Positions 25,726-38,445 of a DNA stretch of 64,000 bases are shown here, one piece after another (position 1 is the stretch's first letter; each line of letters begins with the position of its first letter). Under the pieces are notes generated by a model that did no database searches, was not told the DNA's origin, and worked only from the letters and a program-made list of their open reading frames with translations. Source of the stretch: CAVRGQ01 sp963720785 (lineage in GTDB: Bacteria; Actinomycetota; Acidimicrobiia; IMCC26256; DASPTH01). The DNA is taken from positions 186,001 through 250,000 of the forward strand of contig CAVRGQ010000004.1 of assembly GCA_963720785.1 (NCBI GenBank). The letters are read 5' to 3'. A program made the position numbers and the translations under genes.

Positions 25726-27144
25726 GTGACGGCCGACGACATCTGGGACCAGGGAGCCACCTCGCTGCGCGATCAGCTCGCGCCCGCCACGTGGGCCGCG
25801 TGGTTCCACGGCGTGCACGCGGTCTCGTACGACGGTATGACCCTCGTGCTCGGGGTACCGAGCTCTCTCGCCGCCGAACGGATCCGCTCGAGCTACTCGG
25901 GCATGCTCACCGACGCCATCCGCGACACCACCGGGATCACCGTCGCGGTCGAGCTCCAGGTGGAGACGGCCCCGCGCGAGCACGAGACCGTGGCCCTCTC
26001 GCCGCCCCCCGTCACCGTGGCCGAGCACGATCACTCGGCCCACGCGGCCGGCGTCGGTTCCGGCCCGCTGCCCGAGCCGGCCGAGGAGCCCGCGGCCAAC
26101 TGGTCGTCGGGCACGCTGAACAGCCGCTACACGTTCGACCAGTTCGTCATCGGCTCCTCCAACCGCTTCGCCCACGCCGCGGCACTCTCGGTGGCCGAGA
26201 GCCCGGGCCGGTCCTACAACCCGCTGTTCATCTACGGCCCGGCGGGGCTGGGCAAGACCCACCTCCTGCACGCCATCGGGCACCACGTCCGCACCGTTTT
26301 CCGCAACAAGCGGGTGCGCTACGTCTCCACCGAGACGTTCATGAACGAGTTCGTGGACGCCATCCGGTCGAAGACCATGCCCAGCTTCAAGCGCCGCTAC
26401 CGGGATCTCGACGTCCTCCTGATCGACGACATCCAGTTCCTGGAACGCACCCAGGAACTCCAGGAGGAGTTCTTCCACACGTTCAACCAGCTCCACGGCG
26501 AGGGTGGCCAGATCGTCATCAGCTCCGACCGGCCCCCGAAGTCGATCGCCAGCCTCGAGGACCGCCTCCGCACCCGGTTCGAGTGGGGACTCATCACCGA
26601 CGTCCAGCCCCCGGAGTTCGAGACCCGCCTCGCCATCCTCCGCAAGAAGGCGGAAGCCGAGCACCTCGGCGGGATCCCGCCCGAAGTCCTCGCATTCATC
26701 GCCACCAACATCAGTGACAACATCCGCGAGCTCGAGGGCGCGCTGATCCGGGTGGCCGCCTACTCCAGCCTCAACCGGGCCGAGCTCTCCGAGGAGATCG
26801 CCAAGAAGGTGCTCGCCGATCTCCTGCCCTCCACCACGCCGCGCGAGATCACCCCGGGGCTCATCCTCGAGGAAACCGCCAAGATGTTCGGCTGGACGGT
26901 GGAGGACATCTGCGGCAAGAGCCGGCGTCGGCCTCTGGTGACCGCTCGCCAGACCGGCATGTACGTGATGCGCGAGCTCACCGACCTCAGCTACCCCCGC
27001 ATCGCCGAGGCGTTCGGCGGACGCGACCACACCACGGTCATGTACGCCGTCGACAAGATCAAGCAACAGATGACCGAGCGCCATGTCATCTTCGACCAGG
27101 TCAACGACCTCATCACCCGCATCCGCCTCGGGAGCAGTGGATAA
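25726..27144 (+). CDS. dnaA: Chromosomal replication initiator DnaA
   Basis: AAA+ ATPase that binds and melts oriC. 472 residues from GTG 25726, which has GAGG upstream; GTG 25705, seven codons earlier, is an alternative. Domain I: IWDQGATSLRDQLAPATWAAW; a variable Pro/Glu linker; domain III with Walker A YGPAGLGKTHLLHAIG, Walker B VLLIDDIQFL, sensor 1 VISSDRPPK; domain IV with the DnaA signature GGRDHTTVMYAVDKI. The coding frame is intact throughout. Confidence 0.98.
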   Translation: MTADDIWDQGATSLRDQLAPATWAAWFHGVHAVSYDGMTLVLGVPSSLAAERIRSSYSGMLTDAIRDTTGITVAVELQVETAPREHETVALSPPPVTVAEHDHSAHAAGVGSGPLPEPAEEPAANWSSGTLNSRYTFDQFVIGSSNRFAHAAALSVAESPGRSYNPLFIYGPAGLGKTHLLHAIGHHVRTVFRNKRVRYVSTETFMNEFVDAIRSKTMPSFKRRYRDLDVLLIDDIQFLERTQELQEEFFHTFNQLHGEGGQIVISSDRPPKSIASLEDRLRTRFEWGLITDVQPPEFETRLAILRKKAEAEHLGGIPPEVLAFIATNISDNIRELEGALIRVAAYSSLNRAELSEEIAKKVLADLLPSTTPREITPGLILEETAKMFGWTVEDICGKSRRRPLVTARQTGMYVMRELTDLSYPRIAEAFGGRDHTTVMYAVDKIKQQMTERHVIFDQVNDLITRIRLGSSG

Positions 27145-27349
27145 TGCTGTGGAACCCTGGGGACAACGGGGACACGATCTGGGGAGAACTCGACGACCGG
27201 TCGGTATCCACCGGTCCGGTGTGGACGACGGTGGACAACGGGGGGATGACCATTGTGCCCCTGACCAGGCGCGATGCCGTGTCGTCCCCAATTCACAGGC
27301 CCTACTACAACAATACGAAGATCTCTTGTTTCTTCGTAGGGAGGCAAGC
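27136..27349. other. oriC: Origin of replication oriC (dnaA-dnaN intergenic region)
   Basis: DnaA-box-like sites: AGTGGATAA 27136-27144 (overlapping the dnaA stop), TGTGGAACC 27148-27156, TGGGGACAA 27158-27166, GTATCCACC 27204-27212, TGTGGACGA 27220-27228, GGTGGACAA 27230-27238. The stretch from about 27286 to 27335 is the most A/T-rich of the region and is the likely unwinding element. Gene directions switch around this neighbourhood, with rpmH to parB leftward and dnaA to gyrA rightward. Confidence 0.88.
27314..27338. other. Stem-loop at the end of oriC, before dnaN
   Basis: TACGAAGA (27314-27321) pairs perfectly with TCTTCGTA (27331-27338) around a nine-base loop, ending two bases before the GGGAGG of the dnaN ribosome binding site. 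It could be a weak dnaA terminator, a leader structure for dnaN, or part of the origin. Confidence 0.55.
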
Positions 27350-28456
27350 GTGAAGTTCCGGTGCGAACGTGACACCCTGGCCGACGCCGTTTCGACCGCG
27401 CAGCGTGCGGTGGCGTCGCGCACCGGGGCGATGCCCGTGCTGTCGGGCCTGAAGGTCACCCTGTCCTCGGGGAACCTCGAACTGGTGGGCACCGATCTCG
27501 AGTTGACCATCCGGGTGAACGTCCCCGCCGAGACCGACGGGGAGGGCAGCGCGGTCATCCCGGCGCGTCTCTTCGCCGAGATCCTGCAGAAGCTCGAGGG
27601 CGGCCGGGTCGACGTCGAGTTCGAGGAGGCCGACGCCCGCATCCAGGGCGGCCGCTTCGCGATGACGCTCCGCACGCTGTCGGCGGCGGAGTTCCCGCGC
27701 CTGCCCGAGGTGGCGGCCGAGGGCGTGCGGGTCGACGCCGCGGCCTTCGCCGAGGCGTTGCGCCAGGTCGTACCGGGTGCGTCGAAGGACGATGCCCGCC
27801 CGATCCTCACGGGTGTGCTGCTCACCGCGTCGCCCGACGGCCTGCGCCTGGTGGCCACCGACTCCTACCGGCTCGCGCTGCGTGACCTGCAGGGCGTGAG
27901 CATGCTGGCCGAGGGCCAGAAGGTCCTCGTGGCCGCGAAGGGCCTCGGCGAGGTCCAGCGCCTGCTCACGAGCGTCGGAACCGGCGAGATCGACGTCGTG
28001 CTCGGCGAGCGCGAGGTGGTCTTCCGGGTGGCCACCACCGAGGTCACCACCCGCCTGATCGAGGGCGAGTTCCCGAACTACCAGCAGCTGATCCCGAGCG
28101 GGTACCCCAACCGGCTCACCGTCGGTCGCGATGCGCTGCAAGCCGCGGTCAACCGCGTCCGGCTCGTCGGCGGCGGCAAGGACCAGGCCCCGATCCGCCT
28201 GGCGATGTCGTCGGAGGGCCTCGAGCTCTCCGCGAACGCCCAGGACGTCGGCGAGGCCCACGAGGCGGTCGAGGCGAAGTACGAGGGCACCGACGTCACC
28301 GTCGCGTTCAACTCGCAGTTCCTCCTCGACGGCATCGACGCCGCGGCCACCGACGAGGTCGTCATCGAGTCGATCGACCCGTTGAAGCCCGCGGTCATGA
28401 AGGCCACGGATTCGGGCGACTTCCTGTACCTGCTGATGCCCGTCCGGATCGCCTGA
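27350..28456 (+). CDS. dnaN: DNA polymerase III beta subunit (sliding clamp)
   Basis: 368 residues beginning MKFRCERDTLADAVSTAQRA at GTG 27350 with AGGGAGG upstream. Three repeated clamp domains: the second shows VVPGASKDDARPILTGVLL, the third ends DFLYLLMPVRIA, the usual family ending. It encircles DNA and tethers the polymerase. recF begins two bases after its stop. Confidence 0.98.
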   Translation: MKFRCERDTLADAVSTAQRAVASRTGAMPVLSGLKVTLSSGNLELVGTDLELTIRVNVPAETDGEGSAVIPARLFAEILQKLEGGRVDVEFEEADARIQGGRFAMTLRTLSAAEFPRLPEVAAEGVRVDAAAFAEALRQVVPGASKDDARPILTGVLLTASPDGLRLVATDSYRLALRDLQGVSMLAEGQKVLVAAKGLGEVQRLLTSVGTGEIDVVLGEREVVFRVATTEVTTRLIEGEFPNYQQLIPSGYPNRLTVGRDALQAAVNRVRLVGGGKDQAPIRLAMSSEGLELSANAQDVGEAHEAVEAKYEGTDVTVAFNSQFLLDGIDAAATDEVVIESIDPLKPAVMKATDSGDFLYLLMPVRIA

Positions 28457-28458
28457 CG

Positions 28459-29583
28459 TTGCACCTCGCGAGCCTCTGGCTCACCGACTTTCGCTGCTAC
28501 GAAACCGCCGACCTCCGGTTCCCGCCGGGCGTCACGGTCGTCTGCGGGGCCAACGCACAGGGCAAGACCAGCCTGCTGGAGGCGGTGGGTTGGGCTGCGA
28601 CGGGCAAGTCGTTCCGGGGCGTCCCCGACGCCGCGCTCGTCCGCACCGGCGCCGCCGCCGCGATCCTGCGGGCCGAGGTGGTCGACGGCGAGCGGACCCA
28701 ACTCCTCGAGGCCGAGATCAAGGCCCAGGGCCGCAACCGCGTGCAGCTCAACCGCCACCCGCTGCAACGGGTTCGCGACCTGCTCGACCTGATGCGCATC
28801 ACGGTGTTCGCGCCCGACGACCTGCAGTTGGTCAAGGGCGGGCCGGCTGGCCGGCGCGACTACCTCGACGACCTCCTCGTTGCCATCTCACCGCGCTACG
28901 ACGCAGCCCGGGGTGACTACGAGCGGGTGCTCAAGCAACGCAACGCCCTCCTCAAGGGCGGTGCCCGGGGCGACGACGGGCTCTCGACCCTCGACGTGTT
29001 CGACCTCCAGCTCGCGGCGGCCGGCGCCGAGCTGGTGCGGGGCCGGCGCAAGCTCCTGGCGCGGCTGGTGCCCGAGGTCTCGCGTGCCTACGGGCAACTC
29101 GCCGGCACCGCGCCCGCGGGGACGTCGGACCTCGTGACCGCGGCCTACGAGGCCGAGTGGATCCCCGGCGGCACCGACGACGCCGACCTCGGCGAGGTGC
29201 TGCTCGGCGCACTCACCGACCGGCGGCGCAACGAGCTCGATCGGGGCGTCACCCTGGTCGGCCCGCACCGCGACGAGTGGCACCTGTTGATCGGCGGTCT
29301 CGAGAGCCGGACCCACGCGTCGCAGGGGGAGCAGCGGAGCCTCGCCCTGGCCATGCGCCTGGGCGGCCACCGCCTCACCACCGAGCTCACGGGGAGCGCA
29401 CCGGTGCTGCTCCTCGACGACGTGTTCAGCGAGCTCGACGAGCGCCGCGCCGTCGCCCTGGTGGAGCACCTCGACCGCGGCCAGACCCTCGTGAGCACGG
29501 CGGGCGCGGTGCCGCACGGAATCGTCCCCGACACGACGTTGCAGGTCGACGCCGGCACCGTCACCGTGGTCGCAGAGCGATGA
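28459..29583 (+). CDS. recF: DNA replication and repair protein RecF
   Basis: SMC-like ATPase that helps load RecA at gaps. 374 residues from TTG 28459. LWLTDFRCYETADLRFPPG, Walker A GANAQGKTSLLEAVG, and the ABC-type signature HASQGEQRSLALAMRL followed by Walker B VLLLDDVFSELDERR. The stop overlaps the ATG of the DUF721 gene. Confidence 0.97.
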   Translation: MHLASLWLTDFRCYETADLRFPPGVTVVCGANAQGKTSLLEAVGWAATGKSFRGVPDAALVRTGAAAAILRAEVVDGERTQLLEAEIKAQGRNRVQLNRHPLQRVRDLLDLMRITVFAPDDLQLVKGGPAGRRDYLDDLLVAISPRYDAARGDYERVLKQRNALLKGGARGDDGLSTLDVFDLQLAAAGAELVRGRRKLLARLVPEVSRAYGQLAGTAPAGTSDLVTAAYEAEWIPGGTDDADLGEVLLGALTDRRRNELDRGVTLVGPHRDEWHLLIGGLESRTHASQGEQRSLALAMRLGGHRLTTELTGSAPVLLLDDVFSELDERRAVALVEHLDRGQTLVSTAGAVPHGIVPDTTLQVDAGTVTVVAER

Positions 29584-29927
29584 GCCGGAGGCGTGGCGGC
29601 GACGATCCCACGTCGATCGGCGACGCCCTGGCGGCGGTCGGTCGGGATCTCGGCATGCCCGCGACCGGCGTGGTGACCGCACTCGCGCGCCGCTGGCCCG
29701 AGGTGGTGGGCGAGGAGGTCGCCGAGCACGCGACCCCCAGCTCGGTGCGCGACGGAGTGCTCACCGTGATCGTGGACGGGCCGATCTGGGCCACCCAGCT
29801 CCGGTACCTGGAGGCGGTGATCCTCGAGCGCGCCGCCGCGGTGACGGGCGACGGGGTCGTGACGTCAGTCAGGGTGCGCGTGGCCGGTCCGGAGACCTCC
29901 AAGGAGCCCGGTCCGGGCCGCTCGTGA
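29580..29927 (+). CDS. DUF721 (DciA-like) family protein
   Basis: 115 residues. The DUF721 core is clear: ALARRWPEVVGEEVAEHATP, then DGVLTVIVDGPIWATQLRYL. DciA, in this family, recruits the replicative helicase in bacteria that lack DnaC/DnaI; the position between recF and gyrB is conserved in actinobacteria (Rv0004 in M. tuberculosis). The ATG overlaps the recF stop. Confidence 0.88.
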   Translation: MSRRRGGDDPTSIGDALAAVGRDLGMPATGVVTALARRWPEVVGEEVAEHATPSSVRDGVLTVIVDGPIWATQLRYLEAVILERAAAVTGDGVVTSVRVRVAGPETSKEPGPGRS

Positions 29928-29948
29928 ACCCCGGTCCCGAATCGTGTC

Positions 29949-29970
29949 GCGGGCGCCTGAAAACGCCCGC
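29949..29970 (+). terminator. Hairpin after the dnaN-recF-DUF721 operon
   Basis: GCGGGCG (29949-29955) pairs with CGCCCGC (29964-29970) around CCTGAAAA. No T tract follows. A TACCAT -10 candidate about 30 bases later is a possible gyrB promoter. Confidence 0.5.
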
Positions 29971-30126
29971 AAAGCCCCGGGAACCAAGGCCCCGTCTGGT
30001 ACCATGGGGGCACGTGGTTTCGGTGCTCTGACCTGCGGTTTTGCGGTTTTCTCGCCCCGGTCCGACACCCCCCTTCCCCCAACCAGTTCCCTGCCTGTTG
30101 CTCGACTGTGAGTGAGGTGCCCGCGC

Positions 30127-32028
30127 GTGGCGTACAGCGCCAAGGACATCAGCGTTCTCAAGGGTCTCGAGCCGGTCCGCCAGCGGCCCGGCATGTACAT
30201 CGGATCCACCGGCCCGAGCGGGCTCCACCATCTCGTCTACGAGATCGTCGACAACTCCGTCGACGAGGCGATGGCGGGGTACTGCACCCGGATCGACGTC
30301 ACGATCCTCCGCGACGGCGCCTGCCGCGTCGCCGACAACGGCCGGGGCATGCCCGTCGACAACCACCCCGAGTACAAGGGGAAGTCGGCGGCCGAGGTGA
30401 TCCTCACCGTGCTCCACGCCGGCGGGAAGTTCGGCGGTGAGGGCTACAAGATCTCCGGCGGCCTCCACGGCGTCGGCGCGTCCGTGGTGAACGCGCTCTC
30501 CACCCGGCTCGACGTCGAGATCCACCGCGACGGCGGCAAGTACGAGCAGCACTACGCCAAGGGCGGCAAGCCCCAGGACAAGCTCGTGAAGACCGGCCCG
30601 TCGAAGAAGACCGGCACGATCATCACGTTCTGGCCCGACGCCTCGATCTTCGAGGAGACCGACTTCCGCGCGCAGACCCTGCTCGAGCGCCTGCGCGAGA
30701 TGGCGTTCCTCAACAAGGGCCTCGAGATCAACTTCCGCGACGAGCGCGTCGACCCCGTCACCGACGTCCAGTTCAAGTACGCCGGTGGCATCGTCGACTT
30801 CGTCAAGCACCTCAACGCGACGAAGGAGCCTCTGTTCAAGCGGGTCATCTCGTACACCGAGACCGGTGACGACTACGAGGTCGACGTCGCGATGCAGTGG
30901 AACACCGGCTTCTACGAGGGCATCCACTCGTTCGCGAACAACATCGCGACCACCGAGGGCGGGATGCACGAGGAGGGCTTCAAGAAGGCGCTCACGAACG
31001 TGGTGAACCGCTACGCGAAGGCCAAGGGCGTCCTCAAGGAGAAGGACGCGAACCTCCTCGGCGAGGACATCCGCGAGGGCCTCACCGCGATCCTGTCGGT
31101 GAAGCTGCGCAACCCGCAGTTCGAGGGCCAGACGAAGGCGAAGCTCGGCAACACCGAGATGCGCTCGCTCGTCGAGAAGGCCACGAACGACCGCTTCGCC
31201 GAGTGGCTCGAGGAGCACCCGGCCGAGGCGAAGCAGACGATGGCCAAGGCCAACCAGGCCGCGAAGGCCCGGATGGCTGCGCGCCAGGCCCGCGATCTCA
31301 CCCGCCGTCGGTCCCTGCTGGAGACGGCGTCGATGCCGGGCAAGCTCGCCGACTGCTCGTCGAAGGACAGCGCGCAGTGCGAGCTGTTCATCGTGGAGGG
31401 CGACAGCGCGGGCGGTCCCGCGAAGCGCGCCCGCAACCCCGAATTCCAGGCGATCCTGCCGATCCGCGGGAAGATCCTCAACGTCGAGCGCGCGCGTCTC
31501 GACCGCATGCTGAAGAACGAGGAGATCCAGGCGCTCATCACCGCGGTCGGTACCGGCATCGGCGACGAGTTCGATCTCTCGAAGCTGCGATACCACAAGA
31601 TCGTGCTGATGACCGACGCCGACGTCGACGGTTCGCACATCCGCACGCTGCTGCTCACGTTCTTCTACCGGCAGTTCCCCGAGATGGTCAGGTCGGGCCA
31701 CGTGTACATCGCGCAGCCCCCGCTGTTCCGCGCCGACCTCGGCAAGGAGCGCAACTACCTCAAGGACGAAGCCGCGCTGACCGCGTTCGAGGCGGCGCAC
31801 CCGAACCGCAAGATCGAGGTCTCGCGGTTCAAGGGCCTCGGTGAGATGGACTGGCAGGAGCTCGGCGCCACCACGATGGACCGCACCACCCGCTCGTTGC
31901 TGCAGGTCTCCGTCGAGGATGCCGCCATCGCCGACGAGGCGATCTCGAAGCTCATGGGCGACGACGTCGAGTCGCGCAAGGGCTTCATCCAGCAGAACGC
32001 GAAGGACGTCCGCTTCCTCGACATCTGA
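30127..32028 (+). CDS. gyrB: DNA gyrase subunit B
   Basis: ATPase subunit of gyrase, 633 residues from GTG 30127 (GTG 30112 is possible). GHKL motifs: EIVDNSVDEAMAGYC, VADNGRGMPVD, GGLHGVGASVVNALS; TOPRIM: IVEGDSAGG and VLMTDADVDGSHIRTLLL; ending FIQQNAKDVRFLDI. After EGDSAGG the sequence PAKRARNPEFQAILPIRGK differs from the more common SAKQGRDRxFQA, a small oddity next to a quinolone-relevant region. gyrA follows after 69 bases. Confidence 0.98.
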   Translation: MAYSAKDISVLKGLEPVRQRPGMYIGSTGPSGLHHLVYEIVDNSVDEAMAGYCTRIDVTILRDGACRVADNGRGMPVDNHPEYKGKSAAEVILTVLHAGGKFGGEGYKISGGLHGVGASVVNALSTRLDVEIHRDGGKYEQHYAKGGKPQDKLVKTGPSKKTGTIITFWPDASIFEETDFRAQTLLERLREMAFLNKGLEINFRDERVDPVTDVQFKYAGGIVDFVKHLNATKEPLFKRVISYTETGDDYEVDVAMQWNTGFYEGIHSFANNIATTEGGMHEEGFKKALTNVVNRYAKAKGVLKEKDANLLGEDIREGLTAILSVKLRNPQFEGQTKAKLGNTEMRSLVEKATNDRFAEWLEEHPAEAKQTMAKANQAAKARMAARQARDLTRRRSLLETASMPGKLADCSSKDSAQCELFIVEGDSAGGPAKRARNPEFQAILPIRGKILNVERARLDRMLKNEEIQALITAVGTGIGDEFDLSKLRYHKIVLMTDADVDGSHIRTLLLTFFYRQFPEMVRSGHVYIAQPPLFRADLGKERNYLKDEAALTAFEAAHPNRKIEVSRFKGLGEMDWQELGATTMDRTTRSLLQVSVEDAAIADEAISKLMGDDVESRKGFIQQNAKDVRFLDI

Positions 32029-32097
32029 CGCCCGCATCCGATCGGCCCGCGCCCTTCCCGCGCGCCGCCGCGTCGCCACCACACCCGGAGGTCACGA

Positions 32098-35826
<3,729 letters not shown>

Positions 35827-35829
35827 GAC

Positions 35830-36366
35830 ATGGGAAGCGTGGCGGACGACATCGGACCGGCGAGCCCGCGCCCACCTGCCCGCACGCCGGTCCCGCCCGT
35901 GCGCGCGGCCGGTACCACGGGCACGGTGACGGGGAGCCCGGGGCCGCGAGAGCCGGGCCCGCGCGCCGCGCCGGCCGCGCCCGCCGCGGCGCCGCAGCCG
36001 GTGCTCGAGAACCGCCGCTACCGCCAGACGATCCACCGGGTCGACCTCTGGTCGGTGCTGAAGATCTCGGTGTGCTTCTACATCTCCGCCATGGCGGTGC
36101 TGATGGTGGCGCTGGTCGCGCTGTGGGCCATCGCGGATGCCGCCGGGGTGATCCACAGCGTCGAGAAGTTCTTCGGCGACCTGCTCCAGACCAAGGACTT
36201 CACGTTCCTGAGCGCCGACATCCTCCGCGGCACGTTGCTCGTGGCCGCCGTCCTCGTGGTCCTGCTGATCGTCATCACCGTGATCGCCGCCGCCTTCTAC
36301 AACCTGTTCTCCGAGCTCTTCGGCGGGGTCGAGATCACGATCTCCGAGGACGAGACCGCGCTGTAG
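35830..36366 (+). CDS. DUF3566 transmembrane protein
   Basis: 178 residues; Rv0007 of M. tuberculosis is the positional match. A Pro/Ala/Gly-rich cytoplasmic N-terminus of about 55 residues precedes the conserved RQTIHRVDLWSVLKISVCFY and two membrane helices (AVLMVALVALWAIADAAGV and LLVAAVLVVLLIVITVIAAA), ending FYNLFSELFGGVEITI. Starts at ATG 35830, three bases after the gyrA stop, so it is cotranscribed with gyrase. Function unknown. Confidence 0.9.
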   Translation: MGSVADDIGPASPRPPARTPVPPVRAAGTTGTVTGSPGPREPGPRAAPAAPAAAPQPVLENRRYRQTIHRVDLWSVLKISVCFYISAMAVLMVALVALWAIADAAGVIHSVEKFFGDLLQTKDFTFLSADILRGTLLVAAVLVVLLIVITVIAAAFYNLFSELFGGVEITISEDETAL

Positions 36367-36393
36367 GTGCGCTAACCTGCGTCGCTCGCACAG

Positions 36394-36470
36394 GGGGCTA
36401 TAGCTCAGTCGGTTAGAGCGCATCCCTGATAAGGATGAGGTCGCTGGTTCGATTCCAGCTAGCCCCACCA
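36394..36470 (+). tRNA. tRNA-Ile (GAT anticodon)
   Basis: Acceptor GGGGCTA pairs with TAGCCCC; D arm TAGCTCAGTCGGTTAGAGC; anticodon loop CTGATAA with GAT at 36428-36430; T arm GGTTCGATTCC. The CCA end is encoded (36468-36470). Same place as ileT downstream of gyrA in mycobacteria. Confidence 0.97.
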
Positions 36471-36481
36471 CCACCCCACTG

Positions 36482-36503
36482 CGGCCGCCCGTAGGGGCGG
36501 CCG
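36482..36503 (+). terminator. Terminator after tRNA-Ile
   Basis: CGGCCGCCC pairs perfectly with GGGCGGCCG around GTAG, followed by TT. It lies 11 bases after the tRNA CCA end. The remaining 154 bases to the next start hold no other feature I can see. Confidence 0.8.
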
Positions 36504-36657
36504 TTGCGCGTTCCCGGCGCCACCGCTCCGCCCGATTCATGCTCTGTTGAGACCAGGTTCACACGGCCCTCACAATCGGCGCCGAACCTGCGACAATCCC
36601 TTGTCCGATCCCTCCCATCCGCCCGGCAGCGCCCGTGGCGGTCCAGGAACGGTGCCG

Positions 36658-38142
36658 ATGCGCGTGTTGCGACGATTTCTGATCCCGGTGTTCGTCACGG
36701 CCGTCGGCGCGGCCGTCCTGGCCGGGTGCCTCCCGCCGCCGCCTCCGCCCACCGTGCTCGCGATCACCACCACGCCCGGGATCTACCCGGAGTTCAGCCG
36801 CTCGGTCACCGACTACGTCGCGCGCTGCGGCGACGGCTCACCGGTCACCGTGTCGGTGGAGGCACCCTCCGGCACGCTGGTGTCGGTCGACGGGCAGCCG
36901 TTCGCGAGCGGCCGGTTCAGCGCGACGGTCACCCGCACCGCGGGCCAGGACTTCGCGATCGTCCTGCTCGAGCCCTCGCGCCCGGCGAGCACTCACTTCG
37001 TGCGCTGCCTGCCCACCGACTTCCCCGTCTGGTACTTCCAGCGCACCGGTGACTCGGCGGCGGGGTACTCGATCATCCGCCCCCTCGACGGCTTCCAGGC
37101 GAACTACCCGATGATCTTCGACCGCAACGGCGTGCCCGTGTGGTGGGGCCCGAAGCAGAACGCCATCTTCAGCGACCTCACCGCCGACGGTCACGTCGTG
37201 AGCATCCTCGACTCCGGTGCGGAGGAGCGCACGCTCGACGGTCGGCTCGTGCGCAGCGTTCCGGTGTCGGGTGGGGTCGCAGACGGGCACGACTTCGTGA
37301 TCCTGCCCAACGGGCACTTCGTGATGGCGGTCACGGTCGTGAAAGGTGGGATGGACCTCACGTCGATCGGCGGGCCCGCCGACACCAGCGTGATCGACCA
37401 GGTGCTCGAGGAGATCGATCCCGCCACCGGCGCCGTCGTCTGGACCTGGGATCCGCTCGACCACATCGCGGTCGACGAGCTGGAGCCGCAGTGGCGGTCG
37501 CAGTTCGTCACCGGGGGCACCGCGCCCTATGACATCCTCCACTGGAACTCGATCCAGTCCACGGGTGACGGCTTCATCCTGTCGTTCCGCCATCTCGACG
37601 CCATCTACGAGATCGACGCCGCGAGTGGCGCGATTCGCTGGAAGCTCGGCGGCACCGCGACGCCCGAGAGCCTCTCGGTGGTGGACGATCCCGTGTTCAC
37701 GGGGGGCAGCGATTTCGGCGGCCAGCACGATGCCCGCCTGCTCGGCGACGGCACGGTCAGCCTCTACGACGACGGCACCAATCTGGGCCGTGCCCCTCGT
37801 GCCGTGCGCTACTCGATCGACACCAATGCGAAGACCGCGACGCTGGTCGAGACCGTCACCGACCCCGGCATCTCGTCGTCGTTCTGCTGCGGCAGCGCCC
37901 GCAAGGTCGCCGACGGTGACTGGTTGATCGGGTGGGGCGGCACCGGCAGCATCTCCGAGCTCGTCGGGGGCGAACGCCGCACGGCGTTCGCCTTCCCCGG
38001 CCTCGCGGTGTACCGCATGTTGCCAGTCGACGACGGCGTGCTCACCGCCGACGGCCTGCGCACGGCGATGGACGCGCAGTTCCCCGACGTCGGCGCCACC
38101 GAGGCGGTCGACCCCGGCAACCCCATGCCGTTCCCGCCGTGA
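36658..38142 (+). CDS. Arylsulfotransferase (ASST)-like lipoprotein
   Basis: 494 residues. The signal sequence ends in a lipobox (AAVLAGC), then a Pro run (LPPPPPPT) and a cadherin/Ig-like segment (SVTDYVARCGDGSPVTVSVE). The main part is a beta-propeller of the arylsulfotransferase type: FDRNGVPVWWGPKQNAIF, GHDFVILPNGHFVMAV, IDPATGAVVWTWDPLDH, ILHWNSIQSTGDGFILSFRH and GGQHDARLLGDGTVSLYD. The repeated His-rich motifs (GHDF, LHWN, FRHLD, QHDA) match those that in Arylsulfotran_2 proteins line the active site. It probably acts at the outer membrane face; substrate unknown. ATG 36658 gives the signal peptide a basic start (MRVLRRF). Confidence 0.83.
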   Translation: MRVLRRFLIPVFVTAVGAAVLAGCLPPPPPPTVLAITTTPGIYPEFSRSVTDYVARCGDGSPVTVSVEAPSGTLVSVDGQPFASGRFSATVTRTAGQDFAIVLLEPSRPASTHFVRCLPTDFPVWYFQRTGDSAAGYSIIRPLDGFQANYPMIFDRNGVPVWWGPKQNAIFSDLTADGHVVSILDSGAEERTLDGRLVRSVPVSGGVADGHDFVILPNGHFVMAVTVVKGGMDLTSIGGPADTSVIDQVLEEIDPATGAVVWTWDPLDHIAVDELEPQWRSQFVTGGTAPYDILHWNSIQSTGDGFILSFRHLDAIYEIDAASGAIRWKLGGTATPESLSVVDDPVFTGGSDFGGQHDARLLGDGTVSLYDDGTNLGRAPRAVRYSIDTNAKTATLVETVTDPGISSSFCCGSARKVADGDWLIGWGGTGSISELVGGERRTAFAFPGLAVYRMLPVDDGVLTADGLRTAMDAQFPDVGATEAVDPGNPMPFPP

Positions 38143-38193
38143 TCTCCGTCCCGGTCGTGCTCGGGCGATGACGGTCTTGGGTCTCCCCGCGAC

Positions 38194-38220
38194 GGTTGAT
38201 GCAGGTTGATGTCGGTTGAC
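38194..38220. promoter_or_regulatory. Three 10-bp direct repeats, probable regulator binding site
   Basis: GGTTGAT occurs at 38194, 38204 and, as GGTTGAC, at 38214: exactly one helical turn apart. It is about 80 bases before the small membrane gene at 38277 and centred near -70 of its TAGGCT -10 candidate (38262-38267). Tandem heptamers at this spacing are typical of OmpR/PhoB-type response regulators. Confidence 0.5.
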
Positions 38221-38276
38221 GTCCTGCTGAAGCGCGGCCGAGAGGCCCACCATGCGCACCGGTAGGCTGACCCGTC

Positions 38277-38417
38277 ATGAAGCCGTACCAGCGGGGACTC
38301 CTCGTGGCCACGATCGCGGTGGTGGGTGGGCTGATCCTGCGGGTGCGCGGCAAGGGACCGGTGCCGGCCAGCAGCAACGGCGGCTGGCGCGAGCTGCACG
38401 GGCCGGAGTTCCGGTGA
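38277..38417 (+). CDS. Short single-helix membrane protein
   Basis: A 46-residue product: MKPYQRGLLVATIAVVGGLI then LRVRGKGPVPASSNGGWREL and HGPEFR. One membrane helix, then a short basic tail. It has a TAGGCT -10 candidate nine bases before the ATG (38277), suggesting a leaderless transcript. It is followed after 28 bases by the saccharopine dehydrogenase-like gene, with which it may be transcribed. No family recognised. Confidence 0.5.
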   Translation: MKPYQRGLLVATIAVVGGLILRVRGKGPVPASSNGGWRELHGPEFR

Positions 38418-38445
38418 TCCGTCGGATGGCCGCCGGTTCGGCTTC

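Noticed and set aside
30050..30095. 6C RNA motif in the C-rich stretch before gyrB
   Set aside because: C runs are present (CACCCCCC, TTCCCCC) but they are not in the loops of two hairpins.
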